Shown: in pieces, positions 34,468 to 42,527 of the stretch
Numbering within the stretch: the stretch's first letter is position 1
Layout of the letters: the number at the start of each line of letters is the position of its first letter
NCBI RefSeq assembly: GCF_007000325.2
Contig: NZ_CP117267.1
Coordinates: 2,611,001-2,675,000, forward strand
Length of the DNA: 64,000 bases
DNA from: Rhizobium rhododendri
GTDB taxonomy: Bacteria > Pseudomonadota > Alphaproteobacteria > Rhizobiales > Rhizobiaceae
Direction of reading: 5' to 3'
Notes under the pieces: generated by a model
The model's input: only the letters and a program-made list of their open reading frames with translations
Database searches by the model: none
What the model was told of the DNA's origin: nothing
Position numbers and translations under genes: made by a program

Positions 34468-35730
34468 CTATTTGTTCAGCGTCGCCTGCAGCTTGTTGAC
34501 GTCGTCCGTCGACATCTCACCATCGGTGGCGACCTTGCCATCGGCAATCTTCCAGAGACGGAACGGGCCAGTGATATCCCCGTATTTGTCGAAGGCGACG
34601 GGACCGATGACGCCTTCGTAGCGGATCGGTTTGCCATCCTTGATCAGGCCGAGTGCCTTGGTGAACTCTTCCTTGCCGGCATAGATAGGCGTGCCCGAAG
34701 GATCGACGGCCTTGTAGATCGCGTCCTTGATTTTGGCAGGATCTTCCGAGCCGGCAATGGCGATGGCAAGCCCGGCAATGGCACCGGCATCATAGGAGCG
34801 GTCGGCTGCCGGATTGGATGGCTCGATACCCGAGAAATCCTTGTAGTTCTTCATGAAATAATCGGTCGAGGCCGTCGGGCTGGTGCCGGAAGACGTGCCG
34901 TAGGCTTCCTTCAGGTAATCGGCGCCGACAGACTCGATGAAGTCAGGGCTGTTCATGCCGTCGTTGAGCAGGAATTTCTGCACCCCGCCCTGCGACACCC
35001 AGGTACGGGCAATCGTCGCGCCGTCGACCGGGGTGCTGATCAGGTAGAGGCCATCCGGGGTGCCGGACATGGCAGCGGTGACCTCGGAGGCATAGCTCGA
35101 CTGCTTCTCGTTGTACGGCGTGTCGGAGATGATCGTGCCGCCGAGCGCCTTGTAGGCGCGCGAGAATTCGGCCGACATGTTGACGCCGAAGTCGCTGTTG
35201 ACGTGGATGATGGCGAGCTTCTTGAAGCCCTTGTCGACCGCGTATTTAGCAGCGGCGACGCCCTGCAGTGCATCCGAGGTGATCGTCCGGAAGAAGATGC
35301 CGTTGGTCTTGCCATCGCGCCCGAGCGCCGTCAGCGTCGGCGACGAGGAAGCAGGCGAAATCTGGACAACCTTCGCAGGAGCAGTAACCGAGGTCAGGAT
35401 CGGGATCGACACCGACGAGATGATACCGCCGATGATGACGGGCACCTTCTTCACCTGTACTAGCTGCGTTGCCGCATCGACAGCGACGTTGCCCTGGCTC
35501 TGGCTGTCGCGGGTATCGGTGACGAGGTCGCAGCCGCGCACGCCGCCGGCAGCATTGAGGTCGCGGAAGGCCATTTCGACCGACTTGGCGCCGGCCTGGC
35601 CGTATTCGCCGGCAGGACCGGTCAGTTCCATGACGAGGCCGACGGTGATCTTGCAATCGGCGGCATTGGCGATGCCAGCGGCAGAGATCAGGCCGAGAGC
35701 GGTGGTTACGGAAAGAAGCGTCTTTTTCAT
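34468..35730 (-). CDS. Branched-chain amino-acid-type ABC transporter substrate-binding protein (LivK/AmiC fold)
   Basis: This 420-residue protein has a signal peptide (MKKTLLSVTTALGLISAAGIANA, cut about residue 23). A type I periplasmic binding fold follows: ITVGLVMELTGPAGEYGQAGAKSVEMA, VPVIIGGIISS, ISPASSSP and KKLAIIHVNSDFG. It is the last gene of the minus-strand operon, while its likely permeases and ATPases (livHMGF-like) are transcribed divergently from 39.1 kb. Ligands of this family include branched-chain amino acids, amides, urea and aromatic acids, so the substrate is open. The neighbouring FAD oxidase hints at an amino or amine compound. Confidence 0.9.
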   Translation of the reverse strand: MKKTLLSVTTALGLISAAGIANAADCKITVGLVMELTGPAGEYGQAGAKSVEMAFRDLNAAGGVRGCDLVTDTRDSQSQGNVAVDAATQLVQVKKVPVIIGGIISSVSIPILTSVTAPAKVVQISPASSSPTLTALGRDGKTNGIFFRTITSDALQGVAAAKYAVDKGFKKLAIIHVNSDFGVNMSAEFSRAYKALGGTIISDTPYNEKQSSYASEVTAAMSGTPDGLYLISTPVDGATIARTWVSQGGVQKFLLNDGMNSPDFIESVGADYLKEAYGTSSGTSPTASTDYFMKNYKDFSGIEPSNPAADRSYDAGAIAGLAIAIAGSEDPAKIKDAIYKAVDPSGTPIYAGKEEFTKALGLIKDGKPIRYEGVIGPVAFDKYGDITGPFRLWKIADGKVATDGEMSTDDVNKLQATLNK

Positions 35731-35779
35731 GATTGTTCCCCTTGTTAGGTACGACTTCTATTTTTACGCAGTAATCCTG

Positions 35780-36208
35780 TCAGGTCTCCGGTGTCTGCAA
35801 CCAGGTTTCTTGCAGATGCCGCCATTGGACGCCCGATGGCGCCGATGAACTCGCGGTAAAAAGGGCACTCGCCTGCCGACGGGACCGGACGCCCCTGCGG
35901 CACTGCACCTCGACATAAGTGACGACGACAGTATCGTCAGTCTGGAAGCCCGCGCGGATGTCCTCGATGTCGATCGAGAAATCACCATGGAAGGTGGCGC
36001 GATTGGCCCGGATCAGATCGATGGTCGCCGCCCTGTCGAAAACGCGGCCGGTCGGCGGTATCATCTGGAAGCCGTCTCCGAACGCCTGCTCACAGCGTCC
36101 GAAATCCGTCAGGTCAGCCGTCGCCGCATCGTACCAGCCGACGAAGAATTCGTGGAAGGCGATGACCTCGGCGCGGGCACACTCGAAGAGTGACTGATCC
36201 TGGCTCAT
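35780..36208 (-). CDS. SnoaL-like/NTF2-fold protein of unknown function
   Basis: A 142-residue protein with the pattern of SnoaL-like or DUF4440 domains. It has a helical start (ARAEVIAFHEFFVGWYDAAT), FGDGFQMIPPTGRVFDRAATIDLIRANRATF and a beta-rich end with FSIDIEDIRAGFQTDDTVVVTYVEVQ. The fold houses small enzymes (isomerases, cyclases) and binding proteins. Its ATG overlaps the aldo/keto reductase stop by 4 bp, so it is translationally coupled to it. The role may be in the same catabolic step, but no catalytic residue can be assigned. Confidence 0.7.
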   Translation of the reverse strand: MSQDQSLFECARAEVIAFHEFFVGWYDAATADLTDFGRCEQAFGDGFQMIPPTGRVFDRAATIDLIRANRATFHGDFSIDIEDIRAGFQTDDTVVVTYVEVQCRRGVRSRRQASALFTASSSAPSGVQWRHLQETWLQTPET

Positions 36209-37257
36209 ACTTTCCCCGCGTTGAGATTGTAATGCATGATGGAGCCATGCCTGCCGTTTCGGTCGCGTTCCAGCGTGTAGACGTCACCGAGGGGGCCTTT
36301 GCTTTCAGCGATAATCGCTTCGATCTGCCCCATGTCGTCTGCCGAAAGCACGATATCCATGATGCCGGCATTGGCCAGCGCATGCGCCTGATTGCGGGCA
36401 CCGACGATGACAGCTGCGACCTGCGGCTGACGCAGCACCCAGGCGCTGGCGACAGTGGCGATATCGACGCCATGTCGGTCGCCAATGACCTTCAATGTCG
36501 AAAGCAGCGATTGAAACAGGTCCCAGCCGCCGAAGTCGTCGATGATCAGCTTGTATTTCACCAGCGACCGGTTCTCGAGCGGCATCTCCGGCTCCGGCTG
36601 GCCCAGCCACTTGTCGCTGAGGAAACCGCCGGCAACCGAACCGTAGCACAGGAATTTCACATCATTCGCCGCAGCCAGCGCCGTCAGGCTGTTGGCCGGC
36701 CGCTGGTCGAGGACGGAATATTGCAGCTGCTGGCTGACCAGCGGGATACCCGCCTTCAGGATCTCGGCAACATGCTGGGTGTCGAAATTCGTAGTGCCGA
36801 CATTACGGACCTTACCCTCCCCGTGCAATTCGTTGAGCCAGCCCAGCGCATCGAGATAGCCGTCAAGCGAGTAATCCCACCAGTGGAACTGCACAAGATC
36901 CAGGCGCTCCGTGCGCAACCGCCGCAGCGACTGCTCGACGATGCCACGGATATAATCGCGGTTCATGTTGCCGAGCTTCTCGAGATCGGGCACCAGCTTG
37001 GTGTGAACCTTCATCTCGGCCGCCGCCTCGGCCCCGCGCTCATTGCGCAGGCGGTCCCGGGCAGCGCCGATCAGTTCCTCGACGCCGGTGTAGATGTCGG
37101 CACAGTCGTATGTCCTGATACCGGCATCGTATGCGGCGATCAGGTCGGTCACGGCCTGATCGCGATCGATCGCCCCATGGCCACCGGCCAGCTGCCAGCC
37201 ACCGCGAATGACGCGGGAAATGGCATAGCCGGGGCGAAGTTCGAAGGTTTTCGTCAT
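36205..37257 (-). CDS. Aldo/keto reductase family oxidoreductase
   Basis: A 350-residue TIM-barrel enzyme with the catalytic tetrad D51 (YDCADIYTG), Y56, K87 (VHTKL) and H125 (LVQFHWWDY), all present. NVGTTNFDTQHV and the NADPH-binding end VIVGARNQAHALANAGI also match. It reduces an aldehyde or ketone, or oxidises an alcohol, with NADP(H). It overlaps the SnoaL-like gene by 4 bp and follows the TIGR04076 gene after a 121-bp gap with a repeat. It probably acts on an intermediate of the compound imported by the adjacent Liv-type transporter. Confidence 0.9.
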   Translation of the reverse strand: MTKTFELRPGYAISRVIRGGWQLAGGHGAIDRDQAVTDLIAAYDAGIRTYDCADIYTGVEELIGAARDRLRNERGAEAAAEMKVHTKLVPDLEKLGNMNRDYIRGIVEQSLRRLRTERLDLVQFHWWDYSLDGYLDALGWLNELHGEGKVRNVGTTNFDTQHVAEILKAGIPLVSQQLQYSVLDQRPANSLTALAAANDVKFLCYGSVAGGFLSDKWLGQPEPEMPLENRSLVKYKLIIDDFGGWDLFQSLLSTLKVIGDRHGVDIATVASAWVLRQPQVAAVIVGARNQAHALANAGIMDIVLSADDMGQIEAIIAESKGPLGDVYTLERDRNGRHGSIMHYNLNAGKV

Positions 37258-37300
37258 GTCATGCAGCTTTCAAATTGGTAGAACGGTGGAGCGCGAAGGG

Positions 37301-37346
37301 CTCCCCCTCATTTGCCCTTTGGGCATCTTCTCCCCACGGGGAGAAG
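37301..37346. repeat. RIME-like palindromic repeat fragment
   Basis: CTCCCCCTCA is followed by hairpin GCCC-TTT-GGGC (37314-37324) and hairpin CTTCTCCCC-AC-GGGGAGAAG (37327-37346). This is the double-hairpin pattern of rhizobial intergenic mosaic elements. It lies inside the GntR-led operon, between the TIGR04076 and aldo/keto reductase genes, and may affect transcript stability or act as a partial terminator. Confidence 0.7.
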
Positions 37347-37378
37347 ACAGATATCGCTCCTGCGCCGCGCGCCATCAT

Positions 37379-37732
37379 TCAGGCCTCGTCACCCGGCAGC
37401 GGCACTGCCGTCGTCTCGGCATGGCTGAAACGACGCTTGCCCGTGCGCACGATCCTTAGCCGGCTAGCGCAGTTCGGGTCGGGACAGGCGATTTCGGCAT
37501 CCGAGGTCATCCAGTCGTTCCGGTGCGTCGGCCGCTGCTTGGCGGCCAAGAGCGGCAGCACGGCGGAAATCGAATAGATGGAAAATCCCTGGCCTGCAGG
37601 CATCGACAGCATCTCGCCTTTCAGCTCGAAATAATCGCCCTCCCTGGCGCCGCAATAGATTGGCTTGCCCTCCGGGATGACCGCCTCGACGCGCAGGTCG
37701 TAAAGCTCGAAACTGTCGTCGGTTTCGCTCAC
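37379..37732 (-). CDS. TIGR04076 family protein
   Basis: A 117-residue protein with the TIGR04076 pattern: YDLRVEAVIPEGKPIYCGAREGDYFEL, then SIYSISAVLPLLAAKQRP, then a C-terminal CPDPNC pair that may bind metal. The function of the family is unknown. The start is GTG at 37732, one base after the DUF3830 stop, with GGAGG inside the DUF3830 3' end, so translation is coupled. Such proteins often occur in amine or amino-acid catabolic clusters in proteobacteria, which fits this context. Confidence 0.8.
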   Translation of the reverse strand: MSETDDSFELYDLRVEAVIPEGKPIYCGAREGDYFELKGEMLSMPAGQGFSIYSISAVLPLLAAKQRPTHRNDWMTSDAEIACPDPNCASRLRIVRTGKRRFSHAETTAVPLPGDEA

Positions 37733-37733
37733 C

Positions 37734-38222
37734 TCAAACCTCCGTCAGCGCGAAGGTGACGTCGCAGCCGCCGTTGCGGCGGATGATGCCGCAGGCGGCA
37801 GCGAAATGCTCGCGCTCCTCCGGCCGCACCTGCGCCATGACGGTGCCGGCCAGCCAGCCGATCGGGAACAGCAACCGCGCACCCTGCCCGTAGAACAGGC
37901 CGATGTCGAAAATGGCGTTGGGGCTGCCGCCCCACATGCGCGCCGGCACGTAACTCAGCACAATATCGCCCGGCTGCGGCGTCACCGTAGCGTTCTCGGC
38001 CGGCAGCGCAGTTGCATAGGCGGCCCCCTCGAGATGAGCCGCCGGGATCGGGCAGGAGATTTCCGGGCCGGTCCACATCGCATGGATGCCGGGCACGATG
38101 CGCGGCTCGGACAGATATTGCATGAAGAAGGCAACGTTCTCGGGCGCCTTGCCGGCCAGCAGCGGCGCGATCACGGACAGTCCGGAACGGGGCTCGGTGA
38201 TGTGGATTGCATTCTGGCTCAT
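37734..38222 (-). CDS. DUF3830 family protein (cyclophilin-like fold)
   Basis: A 162-residue protein with the DUF3830 pattern: LLAGKAPENVAFFMQYL, GIHAMWTGPEISCPIP, VTPQPGDIVLSYVP and a late DIGLFYG...LFPIGWLAGTVMA. DUF3830 is predicted to share the cyclophilin-like barrel; no activity is established. The start ATG at 38222 is 8 bp after the gntR stop, and a longer open frame would overlap gntR completely. It is the second gene of the operon. DUF3830 genes commonly sit beside ABC importers and amidohydrolases or oxidases, so a catabolic role is likely. Confidence 0.75.
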   Translation of the reverse strand: MSQNAIHITEPRSGLSVIAPLLAGKAPENVAFFMQYLSEPRIVPGIHAMWTGPEISCPIPAAHLEGAAYATALPAENATVTPQPGDIVLSYVPARMWGGSPNAIFDIGLFYGQGARLLFPIGWLAGTVMAQVRPEEREHFAAACGIIRRNGGCDVTFALTEV

Positions 38223-38230
38223 GATCGGTC

Positions 38231-38959
38231 TCAAATCCTGGCTGCGTCTGTCTGCAGCTTGTTGCGCAAAAAGGTGAAGGGCCGGCTGATATCGGCGACC
38301 AGCGCGGCCCGTGCCGCGTCGGCATCCTGGGCGGCCAATGCCGCGACGATGCTGCGATGGTAATGGGCGGTATCGACCTCGCCGGCTTCGGAGAAGGCAT
38401 AGATCGCCACCCGGATACAGGGGCCCGATTGCAGCCACAGGCTTTCGATCATGGGGATGAGCACGGCCGAGCTGCAGGCCCGGTATATCTCGAAATGGAA
38501 TGTCTGGTTGAGCGTGACCTCGCGGTCCACGTCCTTCTTCTGCTTCAGGGCGCGCATCTCGTCCCATTCGTGCAGCATGCCCTCGATGACCGTGATATCT
38601 TTCGGGCCCATGCGTTTTGCGGCCAGCGCGATGGCCTCGCCCTCTATCAGGATACGGGCGCGCAGGAGGTCGTCGATACGCTCCAGCGTGATCGGCGGGA
38701 CACGTACCGAGCGATTGGGCAGTGCCTCCAGCGCCTTTTCGGTGATCAGCCGCCCGAGCGCCTCGCGCACCGGCATGGTGCTGGTAACAAGCGCATCGGC
38801 AAGTCCGCGGATTGTTAGCACCTGGCTCGGCTCGAAAAGCCCGCCGATCAGCGCCCTGCGAAGCTCGGAATAGACACGGTCCTGAACGGTTTCGCGGCCA
38901 ACCGGGGCCAGTTGGGCGGCAATCAGATCATTGCTTTTTTCGGCTGAGGCCTTTTGCAT
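38231..38959 (-). CDS. GntR family transcriptional regulator (FadR/FCD subfamily)
   Basis: The product has 242 residues. The N-terminal winged helix spans about 25-90 (VYSELRRALIGGLFEPSQVLTIRGLADAL, then STMPVREALGRL) and the C-terminal all-helical FCD domain carries candidate metal-binding acid and histidine residues (FHFEIYRAC, YHRSIVAAL). It leads the catabolic operon and is divergent from livGFHM-oxidase. A palindrome in the 118-bp divergent region is its probable operator, so it likely represses both arms until the substrate or an intermediate binds. Confidence 0.92.
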   Translation of the reverse strand: MQKASAEKSNDLIAAQLAPVGRETVQDRVYSELRRALIGGLFEPSQVLTIRGLADALVTSTMPVREALGRLITEKALEALPNRSVRVPPITLERIDDLLRARILIEGEAIALAAKRMGPKDITVIEGMLHEWDEMRALKQKKDVDREVTLNQTFHFEIYRACSSAVLIPMIESLWLQSGPCIRVAIYAFSEAGEVDTAHYHRSIVAALAAQDADAARAALVADISRPFTFLRNKLQTDAARI

Positions 38960-39004
38960 TGCGATCCCGTTTTTGACTTGCAGAACGAATTAAAGCTGAA
39001 TAGC

Positions 39005-39028
39005 GTGATCAATGCAAGTGTGATCACA
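39005..39028. promoter_or_regulatory. Candidate GntR operator between the two catabolic operons
   Basis: TGTGATCACA (39019-39028) is a perfect 10-bp palindrome, and GTGATCA recurs at 39005-39011, giving two spaced half or full sites. FCD-type GntR proteins favour short NGTNNACN-like palindromes. The site is 46 bp from the gntR start and 50 bp from livG, so it can control both directions. Confidence 0.6.
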
Positions 39029-39077
39029 AATCAAAAAATCAGGGTGCGACAACGATCGTTCCCGGCCAGAGGGATCC

Positions 39078-39878
39078 ATGAGTTTACCATCTGAACGGCA
39101 GGGGGAGGATACCCGGGAGCCTGTTCTGAGTGCGAGGAATATCGTCCGCCGATTCGGCGGCATCGCCGCCGTCAACGACGTATCCTTCGAAGTGCGGCAC
39201 GGCGAAATCCTTGGCCTGATCGGCCCGAACGGCGCCGGCAAGACGACGATGTTCGATCTTCTCTCCGGCAGCGTCCTGCCGACGAGCGGCGAAATCCGAC
39301 TGAACGGCACAGTCGTTTCCGGCGAATCCGCACACCGGCGCATCGGTCGCGGCCTCGGCCGCACCTTCCAGATCCCCCGCCCGCTCCCCAACATGACACT
39401 GATCGAAAACGTCATGCTCGCCGCCCAGCACCAGACCGGCGAAAAACTGTTTGCCAACTTCCTGGTGCCATGGCGCGTTGTCGCCGAGGAGAAGCGCTCA
39501 CGCGAAAAAGCGATGGAGCTGCTCGATCTCGTCCTGCTGACGCGGCTGGCCCACGAGCCCGCCCGCGTACTCTCCGGCGGCCAGCGCAAGCTTCTGGAAC
39601 TTGCCCGGGTGATGATGGCGGATCCCGCCATCATCCTCCTCGACGAACCGGCGGCCGGCGTCAACGCCACCCTGCTCGAAGTCATCATCGACCGCATCCG
39701 CGATATCAACGCCCGCGGTATCACTTTCCTGCTGATCGAGCACAATATCGACATGGTCACCCGGCTCTGCAATCGCGTACTGGTCATGGCTGGCGGCCAG
39801 CTGCTCTGCCAGGGCACGGCGGAAGAAGTGGCGCGCGACCCCCGCGTCATCGAAGCCTATCTCGGAGGTGCGGCATGA
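39078..39878 (+). CDS. ABC transporter ATP-binding protein, LivG type
   Basis: This 266-residue ATPase has Walker [10 protein letters not shown] (49-57), signature LSGGQ (165-169), Walker B IILLDE (185-190) and the switch His in [32 protein letters not shown] is typical of LivG. It is the first gene of a five-gene operon: livG - livF - livH - livM - oxidase, each overlapping the next by 4 bp. It energises uptake of the substrate caught by the binding protein encoded at 34.5-35.7 kb. Confidence 0.93.
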   Translation: MSLPSERQGEDTREPVLSARNIVRRFGGIAAVNDVSFEVRHGEILGLIGPNGAGKTTMFDLLSGSVLPTSGEIRLNGTVVSGESAHRRIGRGLGRTFQIPRPLPNMTLIENVMLAAQHQTGEKLFANFLVPWRVVAEEKRSREKAMELLDLVLLTRLAHEPARVLSGGQRKLLELARVMMADPAIILLDEPAAGVNATLLEVIIDRIRDINARGITFLLIEHNIDMVTRLCNRVLVMAGGQLLCQGTAEEVARDPRVIEAYLGGAA

Positions 39879-40636
39879 GCGAACCCGTTCTCCTCGTGCG
39901 CGATCTCGTCGCCGGCTACGAGCCCGGCGTACCGATCGTCCGTGGCGCCTCGATTACCGTCAACAAGGGCGAGATCGTCGTCGTGCTCGGTCCCAACGGC
40001 GCCGGCAAGTCGAGCTTCATCAAGGCTGTCGCCGGCCTCGTGCCGATCGCCGCCGGCACCGTGCTTCTCGACGGGCGGGATATCACTGCGGCACCGGCCC
40101 ACATGATGGTCCGCCTCGGCCTTGCCTTCGTGCCGCAGACGGAAAATATCTTTCCGCAGATGTCGGTGGACGACAACCTGAAGGTCGCCTGCGGCATCCT
40201 GAAGCCGAGGGACGTCCCGTCCCGCATAGAGGCGATGTACACCGCCTTTCCGGACCTTGCCCGCCATCGCAAGATCGCCGCCGGCAATCTTTCCGGCGGA
40301 CAGCGGCAGATGCTCGCCGTTGCCCGCGCGCTGGTCGTCGACCCCAAGGTGCTCGTCCTCGACGAGCCCTCGGCTGGTCTGTCGCCGAAATTCGTGTCGA
40401 TGGTGTTCCAGATGCTGACCGAAATCCGCAAATCCGGCGTCACAATCCTGCTGGTCGAGCAGAATGCCAAGGCGGCGCTGGCGATCGGCGACCGCGCTTA
40501 TGTGCTGGTCGAAGGCAAGGACCACCATGAAGGCATCGCCTCCGAGCTTTGGAACGATCCCGTCGTGGCCGAACTCTATCTGGGCCAGCGCCCGACGCAG
40601 CCTGCCAGACCGACCGAGACCGGAGGTGCCGCATGA
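39875..40636 (+). CDS. ABC transporter ATP-binding protein, LivF type
   Basis: A 253-residue ATPase with Walker A GPNGAGKSS (39-47), Q loop VPQTENIFPQMSVDDNL, signature LSGGQ (139-143), Walker B VLVLDE (159-164) and VEQNAKAAL, which is characteristic of LivF. The ATG overlaps the livG stop as ATGA. It forms the second nucleotide-binding subunit of the Liv-type importer. A much longer open frame upstream in the same phase is only antisense-free shadow inside livG. Confidence 0.93.
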   Translation: MSEPVLLVRDLVAGYEPGVPIVRGASITVNKGEIVVVLGPNGAGKSSFIKAVAGLVPIAAGTVLLDGRDITAAPAHMMVRLGLAFVPQTENIFPQMSVDDNLKVACGILKPRDVPSRIEAMYTAFPDLARHRKIAAGNLSGGQRQMLAVARALVVDPKVLVLDEPSAGLSPKFVSMVFQMLTEIRKSGVTILLVEQNAKAALAIGDRAYVLVEGKDHHEGIASELWNDPVVAELYLGQRPTQPARPTETGGAA

Positions 40637-41541
40637 ACCTGCAATTCATCATCGACGGATTGCTGACAGGCTCGATGGTCGGCCTCGGCGCCATCGGCGT
40701 CACGCTGACCTATTCGATCCTGCGCTTCTCAAACTTTGCCCATGGCGACTTCATGGCCTGGGGCACCTACGCCACCCTGACCGCAGTCAGCGCCATCGGT
40801 GCGATGTTCGGCAAGATCGCACCGATCGGTCCGTTTTCCTTCGGCTGGCCGCTGATCGTTGCAGTGGTCATCGGCATGGCTTTTACCGGGCTGATGGCGC
40901 TGCTGCTCGACAAGATCCTGTTTGCGCGGCTGCGGGCAAAAGGCCAGACAATCATCGTCGTGATGGCCAGTTTCGGCGCCTCCATGGCGCTGCGCAGCCT
41001 GCTGGAGTTCATCTTCACCTCGCGTCCGGCCTATTTCAGCCGCTCGATCCAGATCGCCATGCCGGTCGGGTTCGGCATCCGCATCACGCCCGACCAGATC
41101 GTGCTGCTGCTGCTGACAGCATTTCTGGTGCTGGCGGTACACCTGCTGATGACCCGCACGCAGATCGGTCGCTCGATGCAGGCCGTCAGTCAGAACCCGG
41201 CGCTCGCCCGCGTCGTCGGCATCGACGTCGCCAAGGTGGTGCGCGTGACATGGTTGGTCGGCGGGGCGCTTGCCTGCATGGCCGGCGTCATGATCGGCAT
41301 TCTCGTGCAGATCCGGCCGCTGATGGGCTTCGACATGATGCTGCCGATGTTTGCCGCAGCCATTCTCGGCGGTATCGGCAGCGTGCCCGGCGCTGTGCTC
41401 GGCGGTCTGATCATCGGCCTGACGGAAGCCGGCGCCGTCCAGTTGATCGGCGCAGAATGGCGCGCGGCGGTCTCCTTCGTCATCCTGATGGCGGTGCTGC
41501 TGGTCCGGCCGATCGGCCTCTTCGGAGTGAGAGAGAGATGA
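40633..41541 (+). CDS. ABC transporter permease, LivH type
   Basis: A 302-residue membrane protein with about eight segments. It begins NLQFIIDGLLTGSMVGLGAIGVTLTYSILRFSNFAHGDFMAWGTY, which is the LivH signature. GMxxxAAAILGGIGSVPGAVLGG-like AAAILGGIGSVPGAVLGGLIIGL near the C-terminus is the coupling region. The ATG overlaps the livF stop as ATGA. It pairs with LivM to form the channel of the importer. Confidence 0.92.
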   Translation: MNLQFIIDGLLTGSMVGLGAIGVTLTYSILRFSNFAHGDFMAWGTYATLTAVSAIGAMFGKIAPIGPFSFGWPLIVAVVIGMAFTGLMALLLDKILFARLRAKGQTIIVVMASFGASMALRSLLEFIFTSRPAYFSRSIQIAMPVGFGIRITPDQIVLLLLTAFLVLAVHLLMTRTQIGRSMQAVSQNPALARVVGIDVAKVVRVTWLVGGALACMAGVMIGILVQIRPLMGFDMMLPMFAAAILGGIGSVPGAVLGGLIIGLTEAGAVQLIGAEWRAAVSFVILMAVLLVRPIGLFGVRER

Positions 41542-42527
41542 TGGACATTCTTGGCTATGGCGCCTTCTTCCTGACGACGGCGCTGATCTTCTCGCTGATC
41601 ACCCTCGGCCTCAATCTGCAATGGGGGCTGACCGGCCTTTTCAACGTCGGCCTCGCCGGTTTTGTCGCCATCGGCGCCTATACCTCGGCGCTGCTGACGA
41701 CACCCGATACCGTCGGCCGCTTCGGCGGCTTCGACATGCCGATTGTCGTCGGCTGGCTCGGCGCCATGATCGTCACCGCCCTGGCTGCCGCCATCACCGG
41801 CGTCGCCACGCTGCGGCTGAAATCTGACTACCTTGCCATCACCACCTTCGGTGTCGCCGTGGTCGTGCAACTGGTAGCTTTGAATGCGCAGAAACTGACC
41901 GGCGGCCCGTTCGGCATCGGCTTCATCCCTCGCCCCTTCGCAGCACTTGCCGAAACGCCCGTGCTCTTCAACTTCTCCAACCTCGCCGTCGTCGCCGGAG
42001 TCACGCTCATTACCTATCTGGCACTGGAGCACCTTGCCCGCAGTCCATGGGGGCGCGTGCTGAAGGCCCTGCGCGAAGACGAGCGGGCCGCCATCTCGCT
42101 CGGCAAGAGCGCCCGCTTCTACCGCGTCCAGGCCTTTGCCGTCGGCGGCGCCATCATGGGGCTGGCCGGCGCCGTGCAGGCACATTTCATCGGCTTCATC
42201 GCGCCAGACAACTACATGCCGACGCTGACTTTCCAGGTCTGGACCATGCTGATCGTCGGTGGTTCCGGCAGCAACAAAGGCGCCATCCTCGGCAGCGTCC
42301 TCGTCTGGGCGATCTGGGCGGGCTCCGGCGCGCTGACCAGCGCAGCCTTCCCGACCGACCAGCAGGCCCGCGCCGCCTCGCTGCAGATCGTCGCCATCGG
42401 CGTCATGCTCTGCGTCATCCTGCTGGTGCGCCCTAACGGCATCCTCGGCAACATGCCGCGCCGCTTGCGCTGGTTCGGCAAGAAGCAGCCGCCGGCCATG
42501 CCCGACCAGAATGGTGCCGCCTCGTGA
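41538..42527 (+). CDS. ABC transporter permease, LivM type
   Basis: A 329-residue membrane protein. It starts MMDILGYGAFFLTTALIFSLITLGLNLQWGLTGLFNVGLAGFVAIGAY, typical of LivM, then has LRLKSDYLAITTFGVA, SPWGRVLKALREDERAA and VGGSGSNKGAILGSVLV. The ATG at 41538 overlaps the livH stop as ATGA. The hydrophilic tail (residues 310-329) ends KKQPPAMPDQNGAAS. With LivH it forms the transmembrane part of the transporter. Confidence 0.92.
   Translation: MMDILGYGAFFLTTALIFSLITLGLNLQWGLTGLFNVGLAGFVAIGAYTSALLTTPDTVGRFGGFDMPIVVGWLGAMIVTALAAAITGVATLRLKSDYLAITTFGVAVVVQLVALNAQKLTGGPFGIGFIPRPFAALAETPVLFNFSNLAVVAGVTLITYLALEHLARSPWGRVLKALREDERAAISLGKSARFYRVQAFAVGGAIMGLAGAVQAHFIGFIAPDNYMPTLTFQVWTMLIVGGSGSNKGAILGSVLVWAIWAGSGALTSAAFPTDQQARAASLQIVAIGVMLCVILLVRPNGILGNMPRRLRWFGKKQPPAMPDQNGAAS

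Noticed and set aside
39470..42527. Long frames starting inside the preceding Liv genes
   Set aside because: They are in-phase extensions of the livF and livM frames through earlier genes; the true starts are at ATGA overlaps.
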